64,000 nucleotides of DNA. Origin: an uncultured Clostridia bacterium (GTDB lineage: Bacteria > Bacillota > Clostridia > Oscillospirales > Ruminococcaceae). This document shows, piece by piece, positions 6,820 to 16,127 of the stretch. The translations under genes and the position numbers were made by a program. The stretch spans positions 62,001-126,000 of the forward strand of contig CANPYZ010000001.1 in the NCBI GenBank assembly GCA_947589035.1. Reading direction: 5' to 3'. Under the pieces are notes generated by a model. That model worked only from the letters and a program-made list of their open reading frames with translations, did not search any database and had not been told where the DNA came from. How positions within the stretch are numbered: position 1 is the first letter of the stretch; each line of letters starts with the position of its first letter.

Positions 6820-8973
6820 ATGAAGAACAACCGAAAAATGATTTATTTTTTAGGCGGATTGCTTGCGGCAGGCGTATTAGTTCCGGCAACCGCCCATGCG
6901 GAAGAATCTGCTGTATTGACGTATTCCGAAGAAGGAATTGTTTTCCAGCAAGATGAAGAAGGGCATGTCTGGTATCAGCAAGGGAAAGAAAAACAAACCG
7001 GATTATTCAGTTTAACGCCGGATTTTCTTTCCGGAGATGTCAATCAGGATACTTCAGTTAATGCTTCTGATGCGGCAGTAGTTCTCACAGTGGCTGCCCG
7101 TGTTGGTGCAGGTGACGGCACAGCGGAAGAAATTTTATTAGAAGAAGTTCCGGAATATGGAAAATCAAAAACCGCTTCTTCTTATGCCGACATTGACCGG
7201 AACTTTGCCATTGATGCGACAGATGCGGCGAGAATTTTAACTTACGCTGCTGAAATGGGTGCAGGGCAGGAAGTGAAAGCCTTAGGCTATACGAGTTATT
7301 ACAGTGATGAAAACGGTTATTTACAGAAAGGATTTCTGAAAAATGCCGATACTGGGGAAACGTATTATGCGCAAGATGATTATGCATTAGTTTCCGGTTG
7401 GATAGAAAACGAGGGGAAACGGTATTATTTCGATGAAAATTCCTATGCTATGTCTACTGGCTGGCAAACGCTGAACCAGAAAAAATATTGGTTTGATGAA
7501 AGCGGAGCATTCACGGAAGGATTTCAGGAAATTGACGGAAACGAATATTATTTCGACAAAAATTCCGGAATGCAGACAGGCTGGGAAAAAATTGATGATA
7601 AGTTATATTACTTTAATCCAGAAGGTGTATTATCCAAAAACGGCTGGCTGAATTTAGACGGGAAGAATTACTACTTAGATGAATCAGGCGCAAGTGTCAC
7701 AGGTTTCCAGAATATCGGAGAAGTGCAATATTACTTTGACGAAACGGGCGCAATGCTGACAGGATTTCAAGAAATTGAAAACCAGAAATATTATTTCAAT
7801 GATTCTGGCGAAATGCAAACAGGCTGGTTAGACTTAGACGGAAAGAAATATTACACGAATGAAACAGGTGCATTTGTCACAGGTTTCCAGAATATCGGAG
7901 AAGTGCAATATTACTTTGACGAAACGGGCGCAATGCTGACAGGAATGCAGGAAATTGAAAACCAGAAATATTATTTTGATGTTTCCGGCGCAATGCAAAC
8001 GGGCTGGATTACTGAAAATGAAGAAGAATATTATTTCAATCCTGACGGCACAATGGCAACGGGCTTTATTTACACAGACGGGTGCTATTATTATCTCGGT
8101 GACAACGGTGTAAAACAGAAAAGAAAATGGTTAGTTGTAGACGGGAAAACGTACTATTTAGGCTTGAAAGGCGACTGCTTAACAGGCTGGCAGAATTTAA
8201 CTGGATATATTTACTATTTCCAACCGGAAGGCGGGGTAATGTCCACAGGCTGGACAACTGTAGACGACCAGGATTATTATTTCGATGAAAGCAACGGCAC
8301 AATGCAGAAAGGCTGGTTCGTACAGGGTGAAGCGACCTATTACCTGAATCAGGAAACCGGCGCAAAAACAATTGGCTGGAAGAAGATTGACGGCGCAAAA
8401 TATTATTTCAATGTCAACGGCGTAATGACCACAGGCTGGGCAACGATTGACAACATTAAATATTATTTCTATCCGGAAAACGGAAAATTAGCCGTCAACA
8501 CAACTATTGACGGAGTTTATTTAGATGCGAACGGCGTACCGGCAGAAGGGAAATTAGCTTTAAATAAGAAGAGAGCGCAACAGGCATTAAGTCAGTATGG
8601 TTCTTCAGTTGGTTCAATTTATAGCTATGTGCGGTCAACGACAAGATATAAATATATTGAAGCCACGAGGTCACTTTCACAAATTGAAGCGAACGGCTGG
8701 TTATATTACGTCGATTATGCATTCACGCATTATTACGGAGTATGTTATTATTTAGCGGCGAAAATGGATTTCATTTTGCAGGAAGCCGGATATGAATGCA
8801 GAATTGTTCACGCTACGCACGGCAGCGGTGACCATTACTGGAATCAGGTATATATCAACGGCAGCTGGCTGAATTACGACTGCACGAACGGTTATAACGG
8901 CTATGGCTGGAATAGCATTATTGCGGCAGGAAATTATAGATTTTTAGGTTATGTTACGCCGAAATATCAATAA
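6820..8973 (+). CDS. Secreted dockerin, cell-wall-repeat, transglutaminase-like protein
   Basis: A 717-residue exported protein. Residues 1-27 are a signal peptide ending in AHA. A dockerin-like pair of calcium loops spans about 71-147 (GDVNQDTSVNASDAA and ADIDRNFAIDATDAA). About 18 aromatic/Gly repeats of the YYFDENG-x-TGW choline/cell-wall-binding type span about 155-562. The C-terminal domain is transglutaminase-like with C642 (YGVCYYL), H672 (GDHYWNQV) and D687 (NYDCTNGY). It could cross-link or cleave peptides while held to the wall or to a scaffoldin. ATG 6820 is chosen for its AGGAG site and signal peptide. First gene of a probable four-gene operon. Confidence 0.85.
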   Translation: MKNNRKMIYFLGGLLAAGVLVPATAHAEESAVLTYSEEGIVFQQDEEGHVWYQQGKEKQTGLFSLTPDFLSGDVNQDTSVNASDAAVVLTVAARVGAGDGTAEEILLEEVPEYGKSKTASSYADIDRNFAIDATDAARILTYAAEMGAGQEVKALGYTSYYSDENGYLQKGFLKNADTGETYYAQDDYALVSGWIENEGKRYYFDENSYAMSTGWQTLNQKKYWFDESGAFTEGFQEIDGNEYYFDKNSGMQTGWEKIDDKLYYFNPEGVLSKNGWLNLDGKNYYLDESGASVTGFQNIGEVQYYFDETGAMLTGFQEIENQKYYFNDSGEMQTGWLDLDGKKYYTNETGAFVTGFQNIGEVQYYFDETGAMLTGMQEIENQKYYFDVSGAMQTGWITENEEEYYFNPDGTMATGFIYTDGCYYYLGDNGVKQKRKWLVVDGKTYYLGLKGDCLTGWQNLTGYIYYFQPEGGVMSTGWTTVDDQDYYFDESNGTMQKGWFVQGEATYYLNQETGAKTIGWKKIDGAKYYFNVNGVMTTGWATIDNIKYYFYPENGKLAVNTTIDGVYLDANGVPAEGKLALNKKRAQQALSQYGSSVGSIYSYVRSTTRYKYIEATRSLSQIEANGWLYYVDYAFTHYYGVCYYLAAKMDFILQEAGYECRIVHATHGSGDHYWNQVYINGSWLNYDCTNGYNGYGWNSIIAAGNYRFLGYVTPKYQ
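7695..7944 (+). repeat. 180-bp tandem duplication within wall-binding repeats
   Basis: Bases 7695-7764 are identical to 7875-7944, and the surrounding 180-bp units differ at only some positions. This points to recent duplication of three 20-residue repeats within the wall-binding region. Confidence 0.9.
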
Positions 8974-8987
8974 AGGGGAGAATGACC

Positions 8988-9866
8988 ATGAAAAATAGAA
9001 AAATTCAGTTAATTCTGGTGAGTATGGCTTTACTGGGAATGCTTTCAGGCTGTGGAAAGCAGGAAGAAACAGAACAAGCTGAAAATTCTGTTATTGTAGC
9101 GGAAACGCAAGCAGAAACAGAAGCTGAACAGGAAACGGAAATGGAAACGAAATCCATTTCCGAAACGAAAAAAGAAACTGCTGAATCTGTTGCAGAAACA
9201 GAAGCGGAAAGTGTTGCAGAAACGGGAACGGAAACAGCAACAACAAGCGGAGAAACGCAGCAGACAACGAATTCCGGCAATTCCGGAACAACACAGGCAG
9301 CAACGGAAAAAGCAGCAGAAACTGTTGCACCTGAAGAGGAAGAAGTAGTTATTATAGAAGATGACGGAAACGACAATACACCAGATGCTCCGGCAGAAGT
9401 TGTTGTAGAAAATGACCCACGACCGGAAGAAAATATCAATGCCCCTGACCCGAACGATGCACCAGCACCGGAAGTTCCGAAAACGCCGGACACACCAGCG
9501 GAAGAATTATCCATGACAGTAAATTATCAGGGATATGCTTTAACTGTAGGGGAAAGTGCGAAAGCCTTTGTAGAGGCAGTTCCTCCAACAAGTCAGGAAT
9601 CTGCACCGAGTTGTTACGGAAACGGGGAAAACATTAATTATTATTATGATGATTTGACGATTTATGTCTGGAATGAAGACGGGAATTATATGATTTACGG
9701 AATAGATATTATGTCACCAGGGATTGTTTCCGTGAATGGGCTGGACATAGGTTCAGCGGCAACATTTGACGGAGAAAAGAAATTTGACATGGGCGACAAT
9801 TGTAATATTATGGTAATTGCTGCTGGCGGCAGTGTTGTCAGCATCAGCTACAATAAAGATTTATAA
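8988..9866 (+). CDS. Lipoprotein with long Glu/Thr-rich linker
   Basis: A 292-residue lipoprotein: the signal peptide ends in the lipobox LSGC. Residues about 25-175 are a low-complexity Glu/Thr/Ala/Pro linker with repeats of AETEAE type. The last about 115 residues form a small folded domain that I do not recognise, containing YDDLTIYVWNEDG and a Gly-rich end. Such linkers usually carry a domain through the wall. ATG 8988 is used because GGGGAG lies 7 nt upstream; ATG 8982 is too close. The gap to the dockerin protein is 14 nt. Confidence 0.75.
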   Translation: MKNRKIQLILVSMALLGMLSGCGKQEETEQAENSVIVAETQAETEAEQETEMETKSISETKKETAESVAETEAESVAETGTETATTSGETQQTTNSGNSGTTQAATEKAAETVAPEEEEVVIIEDDGNDNTPDAPAEVVVENDPRPEENINAPDPNDAPAPEVPKTPDTPAEELSMTVNYQGYALTVGESAKAFVEAVPPTSQESAPSCYGNGENINYYYDDLTIYVWNEDGNYMIYGIDIMSPGIVSVNGLDIGSAATFDGEKKFDMGDNCNIMVIAAGGSVVSISYNKDL

Positions 9867-9883
9867 TTGAATTAGATTCGTGC

Positions 9884-9910
9884 AGGGGTGCTGTGCAGAA
9901 CGGCACTCCT
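9884..9910 (+). terminator. Intercistronic hairpin, weak terminator or attenuator
   Basis: AGGGGTGC (9884-9891) pairs with GCACTCCT (9903-9910), including one G-U pair, followed by GATTTTGTTAT. The weak T-tract suggests partial termination or mRNA stabilisation between the lipoprotein and the acyltransferase. Confidence 0.5.
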
Positions 9911-9933
9911 GATTTTGTTATAGGAGGGTAACA

Positions 9934-11364
9934 ATGGTTTTTAGCAGTACAGTATTTTTATTTTTGTTTCTTCCGGCGGTTGCAGTATTATATTATTTAA
10001 TACCGGAACGGCATGTGAAAAATATTTTGCTCATGATAGCAAGCATTTTATTTTACGCCTACGGGGAGCCGTTTGTTGTATTTTTAATGTTAATTTCTAT
10101 TGTTTGCAATTATTTATTAGGCTTGTTAATGCAGAAAGAAAAACTCCGGAAATTCAGTTTAATTTTATCGTTAATCTGGAATTTAGGGTTACTGGGTGTA
10201 TATAAATATGCAGGTTTTTTTGTTCGTATGCTGAATGTTTTGCCATTCGTGGAATTTCCTGTACCGGAAATTCCCTTGCCGATAGGAATTTCTTTTTTCA
10301 CGTTTCAGGCAATGTCTTATGTGATTGATGTTTATCGTGGGAATATTCAAATTCAGAAGAATTTATTTTACTTAGTGTTATATATTACGTTTTTCCCACA
10401 GTTAATTGCAGGACCGATTGTGAAATATAAAGACATTGAACAACAGCTTGCCTACAGACCTTTTCGGGCGGAACAGACAGCACACGGAATAAAACGCTTT
10501 ATTTACGGCTTATCGAAAAAATTACTCATTGCCGATATTGTGAGTATTCCGGTAGAACATATTTTTTCTTTGCAGAGAGAAGAATTAACTTGTGCTTTAG
10601 CGTGGATGGGGGCAATTTGTTACACGCTGCAAATTTATTTTGACTTCAGCGGTTATAGTGATATGGCGATTGGCTTAGGGGAAATTTTCGGCTTCACGTT
10701 CAGGGAAAATTTCAACTATCCGTATTCTTCAGGGAGTATGACGGAATTTTGGCGGAAATGGCACATTTCCGTTTCCACATGGTTCAAAGAATATTTATAT
10801 TTTCCTTTAGGTGGCAACCGGAAAGGGAAAGTCAGAACCGTAATCAATAAATGGATTGTCTTTTTTTTCACAGGATTATGGCACGGGGCGAACTGGACGT
10901 TTGTCATCTGGGGCTTGCTGAATGGCGGTTTTCTGATGTTGGAAAGTTATGAAATTATTCCGGTGAAGAAAATGCAGAAAAGCCGTTTCGGAAAATGTTT
11001 AGGGCATATTTACACAATATTAGCCGTGATTTTCTGCTTTACGATATTCAGGGCGGAAAATTTACAGCAGGGAATGCATTTCTGGCGAACAATGGCAGGA
11101 TTTGGCATAGCGGACGAAATGCACCGGAAAATTGGCTTGAGTTTATTCTTAAAAGAATGCAACAGCTTATTTTTAATCACAATGTTAATCGCAATTATTT
11201 TTTCCGTTCCGGTGAAAAATCGAATTGCAGGATATTTCCGCACGGAAAAAGCGAAAACGCTTTTACAGGGCGTGTCTTATGTCGGTTCATTAGGATTATT
11301 ATTTTTATGTCTGTTATATTTATCTTCGGGAACGTATAGCCCGTTTATTTATTTGAATTTCTGA
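9934..11364 (+). CDS. MBOAT-family O-acyltransferase (DltB/AlgI-like)
   Basis: A 476-residue membrane-bound O-acyltransferase with about ten membrane segments. The invariant histidine lies in LWHGANW (H317), preceded by WRKWHIS (H277); PLGGNRKG and YFDFSGYSDMAIG are family blocks. It would pass an acetyl or other acyl group across the membrane to an extracellular glycan or teichoic acid. The DHHW partner follows 10 nt later, the usual AlgI/AlgJ-type pairing. Lack of dltA, dltC and dltD nearby argues against teichoic D-alanylation. The start has GGAGG 7 nt upstream. Confidence 0.9.
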   Translation: MVFSSTVFLFLFLPAVAVLYYLIPERHVKNILLMIASILFYAYGEPFVVFLMLISIVCNYLLGLLMQKEKLRKFSLILSLIWNLGLLGVYKYAGFFVRMLNVLPFVEFPVPEIPLPIGISFFTFQAMSYVIDVYRGNIQIQKNLFYLVLYITFFPQLIAGPIVKYKDIEQQLAYRPFRAEQTAHGIKRFIYGLSKKLLIADIVSIPVEHIFSLQREELTCALAWMGAICYTLQIYFDFSGYSDMAIGLGEIFGFTFRENFNYPYSSGSMTEFWRKWHISVSTWFKEYLYFPLGGNRKGKVRTVINKWIVFFFTGLWHGANWTFVIWGLLNGGFLMLESYEIIPVKKMQKSRFGKCLGHIYTILAVIFCFTIFRAENLQQGMHFWRTMAGFGIADEMHRKIGLSLFLKECNSLFLITMLIAIIFSVPVKNRIAGYFRTEKAKTLLQGVSYVGSLGLLFLCLLYLSSGTYSPFIYLNF

Positions 11365-11374
11365 GGAGAGAACC

Positions 11375-12805
11375 ATGAAAAAATTTGCCTGTTTACTTTA
11401 TAGTGTAATTTGTTTAGCGGTATGTGCAGTACCTGGTGTAATGCTTTTCGGAAAGGGAGAAGACACCAGCACAGCGGAAAAGCGACAACTTGCGGAAATG
11501 CCGTCATTCAAAGATGAAAACAATAATTGGAATAAGAATTGGAGTTCAGAATTTCAGTCTTATGTGGCGGATCATTTCGGATTTCGTCAGCAATTAGTGA
11601 ATATAGACAGCCATTTAAAAGCGGATTTACTGCATATTTCCGCAGAAGAACAAGTCATTATCGGGAAAGACGGTTGGTTATTTTACACGCCGACAGTGAA
11701 TGATTATTTAGGGAAGCCGACAGTTTCCGAAATGGGAATTAAAAATATCCGTCACAATTTAGAAATGATGCAGGAATTTTCAGAACTGCATAACAGTCAG
11801 TTTTTAGTTGCGATAGTGCCGAATAAAAATTCCGTTTACGGCGAATACATGCCGGAAAATTATCAAAAATTAAATCAGACGAATAATTATACCAATTTAA
11901 TGCAAGAATTAGAAAACAGTACAGTTCCGGCAGTAGATTTATTATCTGCTTTTAACAAAGAAGAATTGCTTTATCATAAACAAGACACACACTGGAATAA
12001 TACCGGTGCATTGCTTGGTTATCGGGCAATTATGGACAAAACCGGAAAAGAATATCAGGATTTTTCAGATGCAGAATATCACATTGAACGCAACTGGGAA
12101 GGGGATTTACAGAATATGTTATTTCCGGAATCGGAAGTTTTAGATGATAATGCAATTTATGATATTTCTTTTGATTATTTATATCAGGGGCATTATCATG
12201 ACACGGACGACATTAACATTAATACGATTAGCCCGAATGGAACAGGTTCTGTGTTAATGTTTCGTGACTCGTTCGGGGCAGCGATTATTCCCTATTTTTC
12301 GCAAAATTTCCAAATGGCAAGATATTCAAGAGCAAGACCGAATCCGTTATCTAATTTAGAAACAACGCAATTTGACTTGACAATTTTAGAAATTGTAGAA
12401 AGAAATATTGCATGGCTTCAGAAAGAAGCCCCTTTGCACAGCGCATTGAAAGCAGAAACCATTCCGGAAACGGAAAATTCCGGAACGGCGGAAATGTTCA
12501 CCGACCGGAACGGAACATATTTACAATTTTACGGAACGGTTGAACTTCCGGAAAATCTTACTTCCGCACCGGAATATATTTTCACATTGAAAGACACAAC
12601 CGGAAAAATTTCAGGTTATCGGGCATATAACTGTTATGAATCGGATAAACTGAACACAGAAGAAATTTCAGACAATGGCTGGTCATTATATATTTCTTCT
12701 GCTGAACTGACGGAAAATGAAACTTATCAGGCAGAATTGAATGTTATTTTACCGGAAGGGAATTTTTCCTGTGCGTTAGGGGAATTTGTATTTGAACAGG
12801 AATAA
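11375..12805 (+). CDS. DHHW-family exported partner of the MBOAT acyltransferase
   Basis: A 476-residue protein with an N-terminal hydrophobic anchor (about residues 5-25) and an extracellular SGNH-like domain related to AlgJ/AlgX. Diagnostic blocks are DHFGFRQQL, GKDGWLFY, QDTHWNNTGA and a later FRDSFGAAIIPY. It probably takes the acyl group from the MBOAT protein and transfers it to a surface polymer. The last about 110 residues form an additional region I cannot assign. Confidence 0.85.
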   Translation: MKKFACLLYSVICLAVCAVPGVMLFGKGEDTSTAEKRQLAEMPSFKDENNNWNKNWSSEFQSYVADHFGFRQQLVNIDSHLKADLLHISAEEQVIIGKDGWLFYTPTVNDYLGKPTVSEMGIKNIRHNLEMMQEFSELHNSQFLVAIVPNKNSVYGEYMPENYQKLNQTNNYTNLMQELENSTVPAVDLLSAFNKEELLYHKQDTHWNNTGALLGYRAIMDKTGKEYQDFSDAEYHIERNWEGDLQNMLFPESEVLDDNAIYDISFDYLYQGHYHDTDDININTISPNGTGSVLMFRDSFGAAIIPYFSQNFQMARYSRARPNPLSNLETTQFDLTILEIVERNIAWLQKEAPLHSALKAETIPETENSGTAEMFTDRNGTYLQFYGTVELPENLTSAPEYIFTLKDTTGKISGYRAYNCYESDKLNTEEISDNGWSLYISSAELTENETYQAELNVILPEGNFSCALGEFVFEQE

Positions 12806-12878
12806 TCTGACAAATTCACACAAATTATACACTTTTCAGAAGAAAAATAATTCAAACTGTTGAATTTTCGGATATTCG

Positions 12879-12907
12879 TTGAAATTTGCAGATTTCTGTG
12901 CTATAAT
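12879..12907 (+). promoter_or_regulatory. Promoter of the hydrolase-like lipoprotein
   Basis: TTGAAA (12879-12884), 17-nt spacer, TATAAT (12902-12907), with TGC before the -10. The preceding TCTGTGC matches the promoter at 1120-1148. Confidence 0.8.
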
Positions 12908-12945
12908 AAAATCAGAAAGATATACAGAAGAAAGGGTGCAGATTA

Positions 12946-14265
12946 ATGATGAACATTAAACGGGTGATGTTGGGATTATCCGCCATCATTTTGGCATTGA
13001 CATTCAGTGCATGTAATGAAAATTCTTCTGCTGAAAATGCAGAAAACACGGAAGAAACAACTACAGAAGCTGTTACAGAAACGGAAGCCCCCACAGAAGA
13101 AACAAAAAATGAAAATGTTTTATCTATTGCGAAACAGGGAATGTTTTCATCAGGGGGAATTATTACCAGTGCAGTTTCAGGGGAATATGACCCTGAACAA
13201 AGTTTTCAGGACGAGAGTCACGCCGGAAACACGGCACATATTGACCATGCGAATGTATTTTACCAGATACCGGAAGAAGACAACGGCAATCCGATAATTT
13301 ATTTACATGGTTATCGGCAGTCAAGAATGTGTTGGATGACGACACCGGACGGAAGGGAAGGCTTTTCAGATTTATTTCTGAAGAAAGGCTACAGTGCATT
13401 TTTAGTTGACCAGCCGAGAAGAGGGGAAGCCGGCGCAACACTGGAAATTTCTGATGATACTGAACATGATATGTGGTATGGGGAACTTCCCACGGAAGAG
13501 CCGAAAAGTGAAGAAGAAGACTATTACGACGATGACGAAGAAGAAACAGAAGCTGAACTTCCTGAAACGGCAACTAAATATCAACCTGGAGACCAGGCAT
13601 GGTATACGTATTACCGGATAGGGGAAACGCCGGAAAAGGCTTATGAGGGTTCACAATTCCCGTCTGATGAAAACGCATTGAATCAATTTTTCCGTCAGGC
13701 GACACCGAACACAGGAACTTATGACAAAGTCGTTGTTTCTAAGGCAATGGGAGAAGTCATGAATGATGTGCAGGCGATGACCGGACAGAAAGCAATTTTC
13801 ATGGCACATGCGGAAGGCTGCACAGCGGCGTGGGATTTATCTGTAGAAAATCTTTCAGCGATTATTGCTATTGAACCGATTACTGTACCGAGTACGAGTT
13901 CAGCGCAGTATCAGAAATTACTGGAAGCGAACATTCCCATTGTGATTTATTTCGGGGATTATATTTTCGAAGAAGAAGAACCCGAAACGGAAGATGAAAA
14001 CGACGAAGAAAATTACGATGAAGAAAATGATGAAGAAGAGGAAGAAAGCGGAAAAGAACTTGCTTCCACGGCATATTGGCAGGAAATTCATGAAGAAGTT
14101 GTTGCATTTGCGGAACAATACACTGCAGATGGCGGAGACTGCACAGTTGTTGATTTACCGGAAGAAGGCATTAAAGGCAATTCACATTTTATGTTTCAGG
14201 AAATGAACAATCAGCAAATTGCCGACCACATGGAAAAATGGCTGAAAAAGCATAATTTGAACTGA
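12946..14265 (+). CDS. Lipoprotein of the alpha/beta-hydrolase fold, nucleophile apparently lost
   Basis: A 439-residue lipoprotein with lipobox FSAC and a Glu/Thr linker, followed by an alpha/beta-hydrolase fold: HGYRQSRMCW, then TTPDGREGF and VDQPRRGEAG, which mark a secreted esterase-like family. The nucleophile elbow, normally GHSxGG, reads MAHAEGC, so the catalytic Ser is Ala. A possible acid (YFGDYI) and His (GNSHFMF) remain. Two very acidic insertions lie at about residues 185-205 and 340-370. It is likely a non-catalytic binding protein or uses another residue. It stands alone between its own promoter and terminator. Confidence 0.75.
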   Translation: MMNIKRVMLGLSAIILALTFSACNENSSAENAENTEETTTEAVTETEAPTEETKNENVLSIAKQGMFSSGGIITSAVSGEYDPEQSFQDESHAGNTAHIDHANVFYQIPEEDNGNPIIYLHGYRQSRMCWMTTPDGREGFSDLFLKKGYSAFLVDQPRRGEAGATLEISDDTEHDMWYGELPTEEPKSEEEDYYDDDEEETEAELPETATKYQPGDQAWYTYYRIGETPEKAYEGSQFPSDENALNQFFRQATPNTGTYDKVVVSKAMGEVMNDVQAMTGQKAIFMAHAEGCTAAWDLSVENLSAIIAIEPITVPSTSSAQYQKLLEANIPIVIYFGDYIFEEEEPETEDENDEENYDEENDEEEEESGKELASTAYWQEIHEEVVAFAEQYTADGGDCTVVDLPEEGIKGNSHFMFQEMNNQQIADHMEKWLKKHNLN

Positions 14266-14272
14266 AAAAAAC

Positions 14273-14305
14273 TGACTTCTGTTTAAAGCAGAAGTCAATT
14301 TTTTT
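14273..14305. terminator. Strong bidirectional terminator
   Basis: TGACTTCTG (14273-14281) pairs perfectly with CAGAAGTCA (14289-14297) around a 7-nt loop, with seven T after it on the plus strand and a run of A before it. It serves the hydrolase-like gene and the convergent 19-gene run. Confidence 0.9.
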
Positions 14306-14306
14306 G

Positions 14307-15242
14307 TTAATTAAGATTTTGTTTAACGGTCTGAATGATATTTTCTTTAGATAAGCCGAACTCTTTCAGCAAATCCACCGCCGGACCGGAATGCCCGAAT
14401 ACGTCATTCACGCCAATTTTAATTACGGGAACGGGACAGCATTCCGTGACGCATTCCGCAACGGCACTGCCTAAACCGCCAATAATACTATGTTCTTCCA
14501 CAGTAATAATTTTTCCGGTTTCGTGGGCAGCCTGACAGATTAATTCTTTGTCAATTGGTTTAATTGTGTGCATGTTAATGACACGGACATGAATATTTTC
14601 TTCTTCGAGTGCATTTGCGGCGGCAACGGCTTCCGCAACCATTAATCCAGTAGCAATAATGGTTAATTGGTCTTGTTCGGAAGATTTCAGCGTAATGCCT
14701 TTTCCGATTGTGAAATGATAATTTTCCGGTTGATTTAATACCGGAACGGCAAGCCGTCCGAAACGCATATACACAGGACCTTCATGCAAAATAGCAGCTT
14801 CTACAGCGGCTTTAGCTTCCACGTCATCACAGGGAACAATAATTGTCATTCCTGGAATTGTTCGCATTAAGGCAATATCTTCATTGCATTGGTGTGTTGC
14901 GCCGTCCTCTCCGACGGAAATTCCCGCATGAGTTGCGCCGATTTTCACGTTTAAATGCGGATAACCGATTGAATTACGGACAATTTCGTAAGCCCGCCCA
15001 GCGGCGAACATAGCGAACGTACTTGCGAAAGGAATCATTCCGCAAGTGGCTAAACCAGCCGCAACGCCCATCATATTTTCTTCAGCAATGCCACAATCGA
15101 AAAATCTTTCCGGATAGGCTTTTTTGAAAATATTTGTTTTAGTTGCCGCAGCCAAATCCGCATCTAAAACAACAAGATTAGGATATTTCTGTGCTAATTC
15201 GGTCAATGCTTCTCCATAGCTTTCTCTGGTAGCTTTTTTCAT
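14307..15242 (-). CDS. Transketolase, C-terminal subunit
   Basis: A 311-residue pyrimidine-binding plus C-terminal half of a split transketolase of the non-oxidative pentose phosphate pathway. The activating Glu lies in GIAEENMMGVAAGLA; HAGISVGEDGATHQ and VEEHSIIGGLGSAVAE are also typical. The start ATG 15242 overlaps the stop of the N-terminal subunit by one base (TAATG), so the pair is coupled. It is the last gene of the long leftward run. Confidence 0.92.
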   Translation of the reverse strand: MKKATRESYGEALTELAQKYPNLVVLDADLAAATKTNIFKKAYPERFFDCGIAEENMMGVAAGLATCGMIPFASTFAMFAAGRAYEIVRNSIGYPHLNVKIGATHAGISVGEDGATHQCNEDIALMRTIPGMTIIVPCDDVEAKAAVEAAILHEGPVYMRFGRLAVPVLNQPENYHFTIGKGITLKSSEQDQLTIIATGLMVAEAVAAANALEEENIHVRVINMHTIKPIDKELICQAAHETGKIITVEEHSIIGGLGSAVAECVTECCPVPVIKIGVNDVFGHSGPAVDLLKEFGLSKENIIQTVKQNLN

Positions 15243-16087
15243 TACTGAACCTCCAATTCTGCTAAAGCGGCGTTCAATTCCTGCATAGCTTGCTGATACT
15301 GTTCCGCATTCGGGGCAGCACCGTGCCAAGATACTTGATTTTCCATGAAAGAAACGCCTTTACCCTTAATACTTTTCTGAATAATGGCAACAGGTTTTCC
15401 GGACATTTGTTCTGCTTTCTGGAAAGCCTGTTCAATTTGGTCAAAGTCGTGTGCATCTTGCAGAAGAATAACATTCCAGCCGAAAGCGGAAAATTTTTCG
15501 TCAATTGGTTCAGGGGAGCAAACTTCTGTAATTTTGCCGTCAATCTGTAAACCGTTATTATCAATAATTGCAATTAAATTATCTAAATGATAATGTGCAG
15601 CGAACATTGCGGCTTCCCAAACCTGACCTTCTTCAATTTCGCCGTCGCCTAAAATGGCGTAAACGTGGTAATTTTTCCGGTTAAGTTTACCAGCGAGAGC
15701 CATTCCGCAGGCGGCGGAAATGCCTTGACCGAGGGAACCGCTTGACATATCAATCCCGGGAGTGTTAATGCAGGGGTGACCTTGTAACATTGAACCGATA
15801 TGGCGTAAATGTTCCAGTTCTGTTTTGTCGAAATAGCCTTTTTCAGCGAGAACGGCATATAAAGCCGGAGCGGTATGCCCTTTAGAAAGCACGAGCCTGT
15901 CACGGTCGGGGTCATCAGGAAGTTGAGGATTGACGTGCATTTTTTGGTAATAAAGATAAGTCAGCAGTTCAGCAATAGAAAGAGAACCGCCAGGGTGACC
16001 GGATTTTGCGTGGAATGTTCCTGTCAGTATGCCCATACGGACATGAACAGCAATTTTCCGGAGTTGAATTTTCAATGAATTATTCAT
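15242..16087 (-). CDS. Transketolase, N-terminal subunit
   Basis: A 281-residue thiamine-diphosphate-binding half of the split transketolase. The cofactor motif is GDGEIEEGQVWEA ending at IIDNNG; the substrate-side SGHPGGSLS and LSKGHTAPALY blocks are intact. A TTGGAGG site precedes the ATG. With the next gene it forms the two-chain enzyme common in Clostridia. Confidence 0.93.
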   Translation of the reverse strand: MNNSLKIQLRKIAVHVRMGILTGTFHAKSGHPGGSLSIAELLTYLYYQKMHVNPQLPDDPDRDRLVLSKGHTAPALYAVLAEKGYFDKTELEHLRHIGSMLQGHPCINTPGIDMSSGSLGQGISAACGMALAGKLNRKNYHVYAILGDGEIEEGQVWEAAMFAAHYHLDNLIAIIDNNGLQIDGKITEVCSPEPIDEKFSAFGWNVILLQDAHDFDQIEQAFQKAEQMSGKPVAIIQKSIKGKGVSFMENQVSWHGAAPNAEQYQQAMQELNAALAELEVQ

Positions 16088-16127
16088 GGATAAGCCTCCA
16101 AATCATATTTAACAGTGAAAACTGTTA

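Noticed and set aside
9005-9514. A 169-residue minus-strand frame rich in Ser and Val opposite the lipoprotein
   Set aside because: It is the mirror of the Glu/Thr/Ala-rich linker, whose codons rarely give stops on the other strand. It has no ribosome site and no family resemblance.
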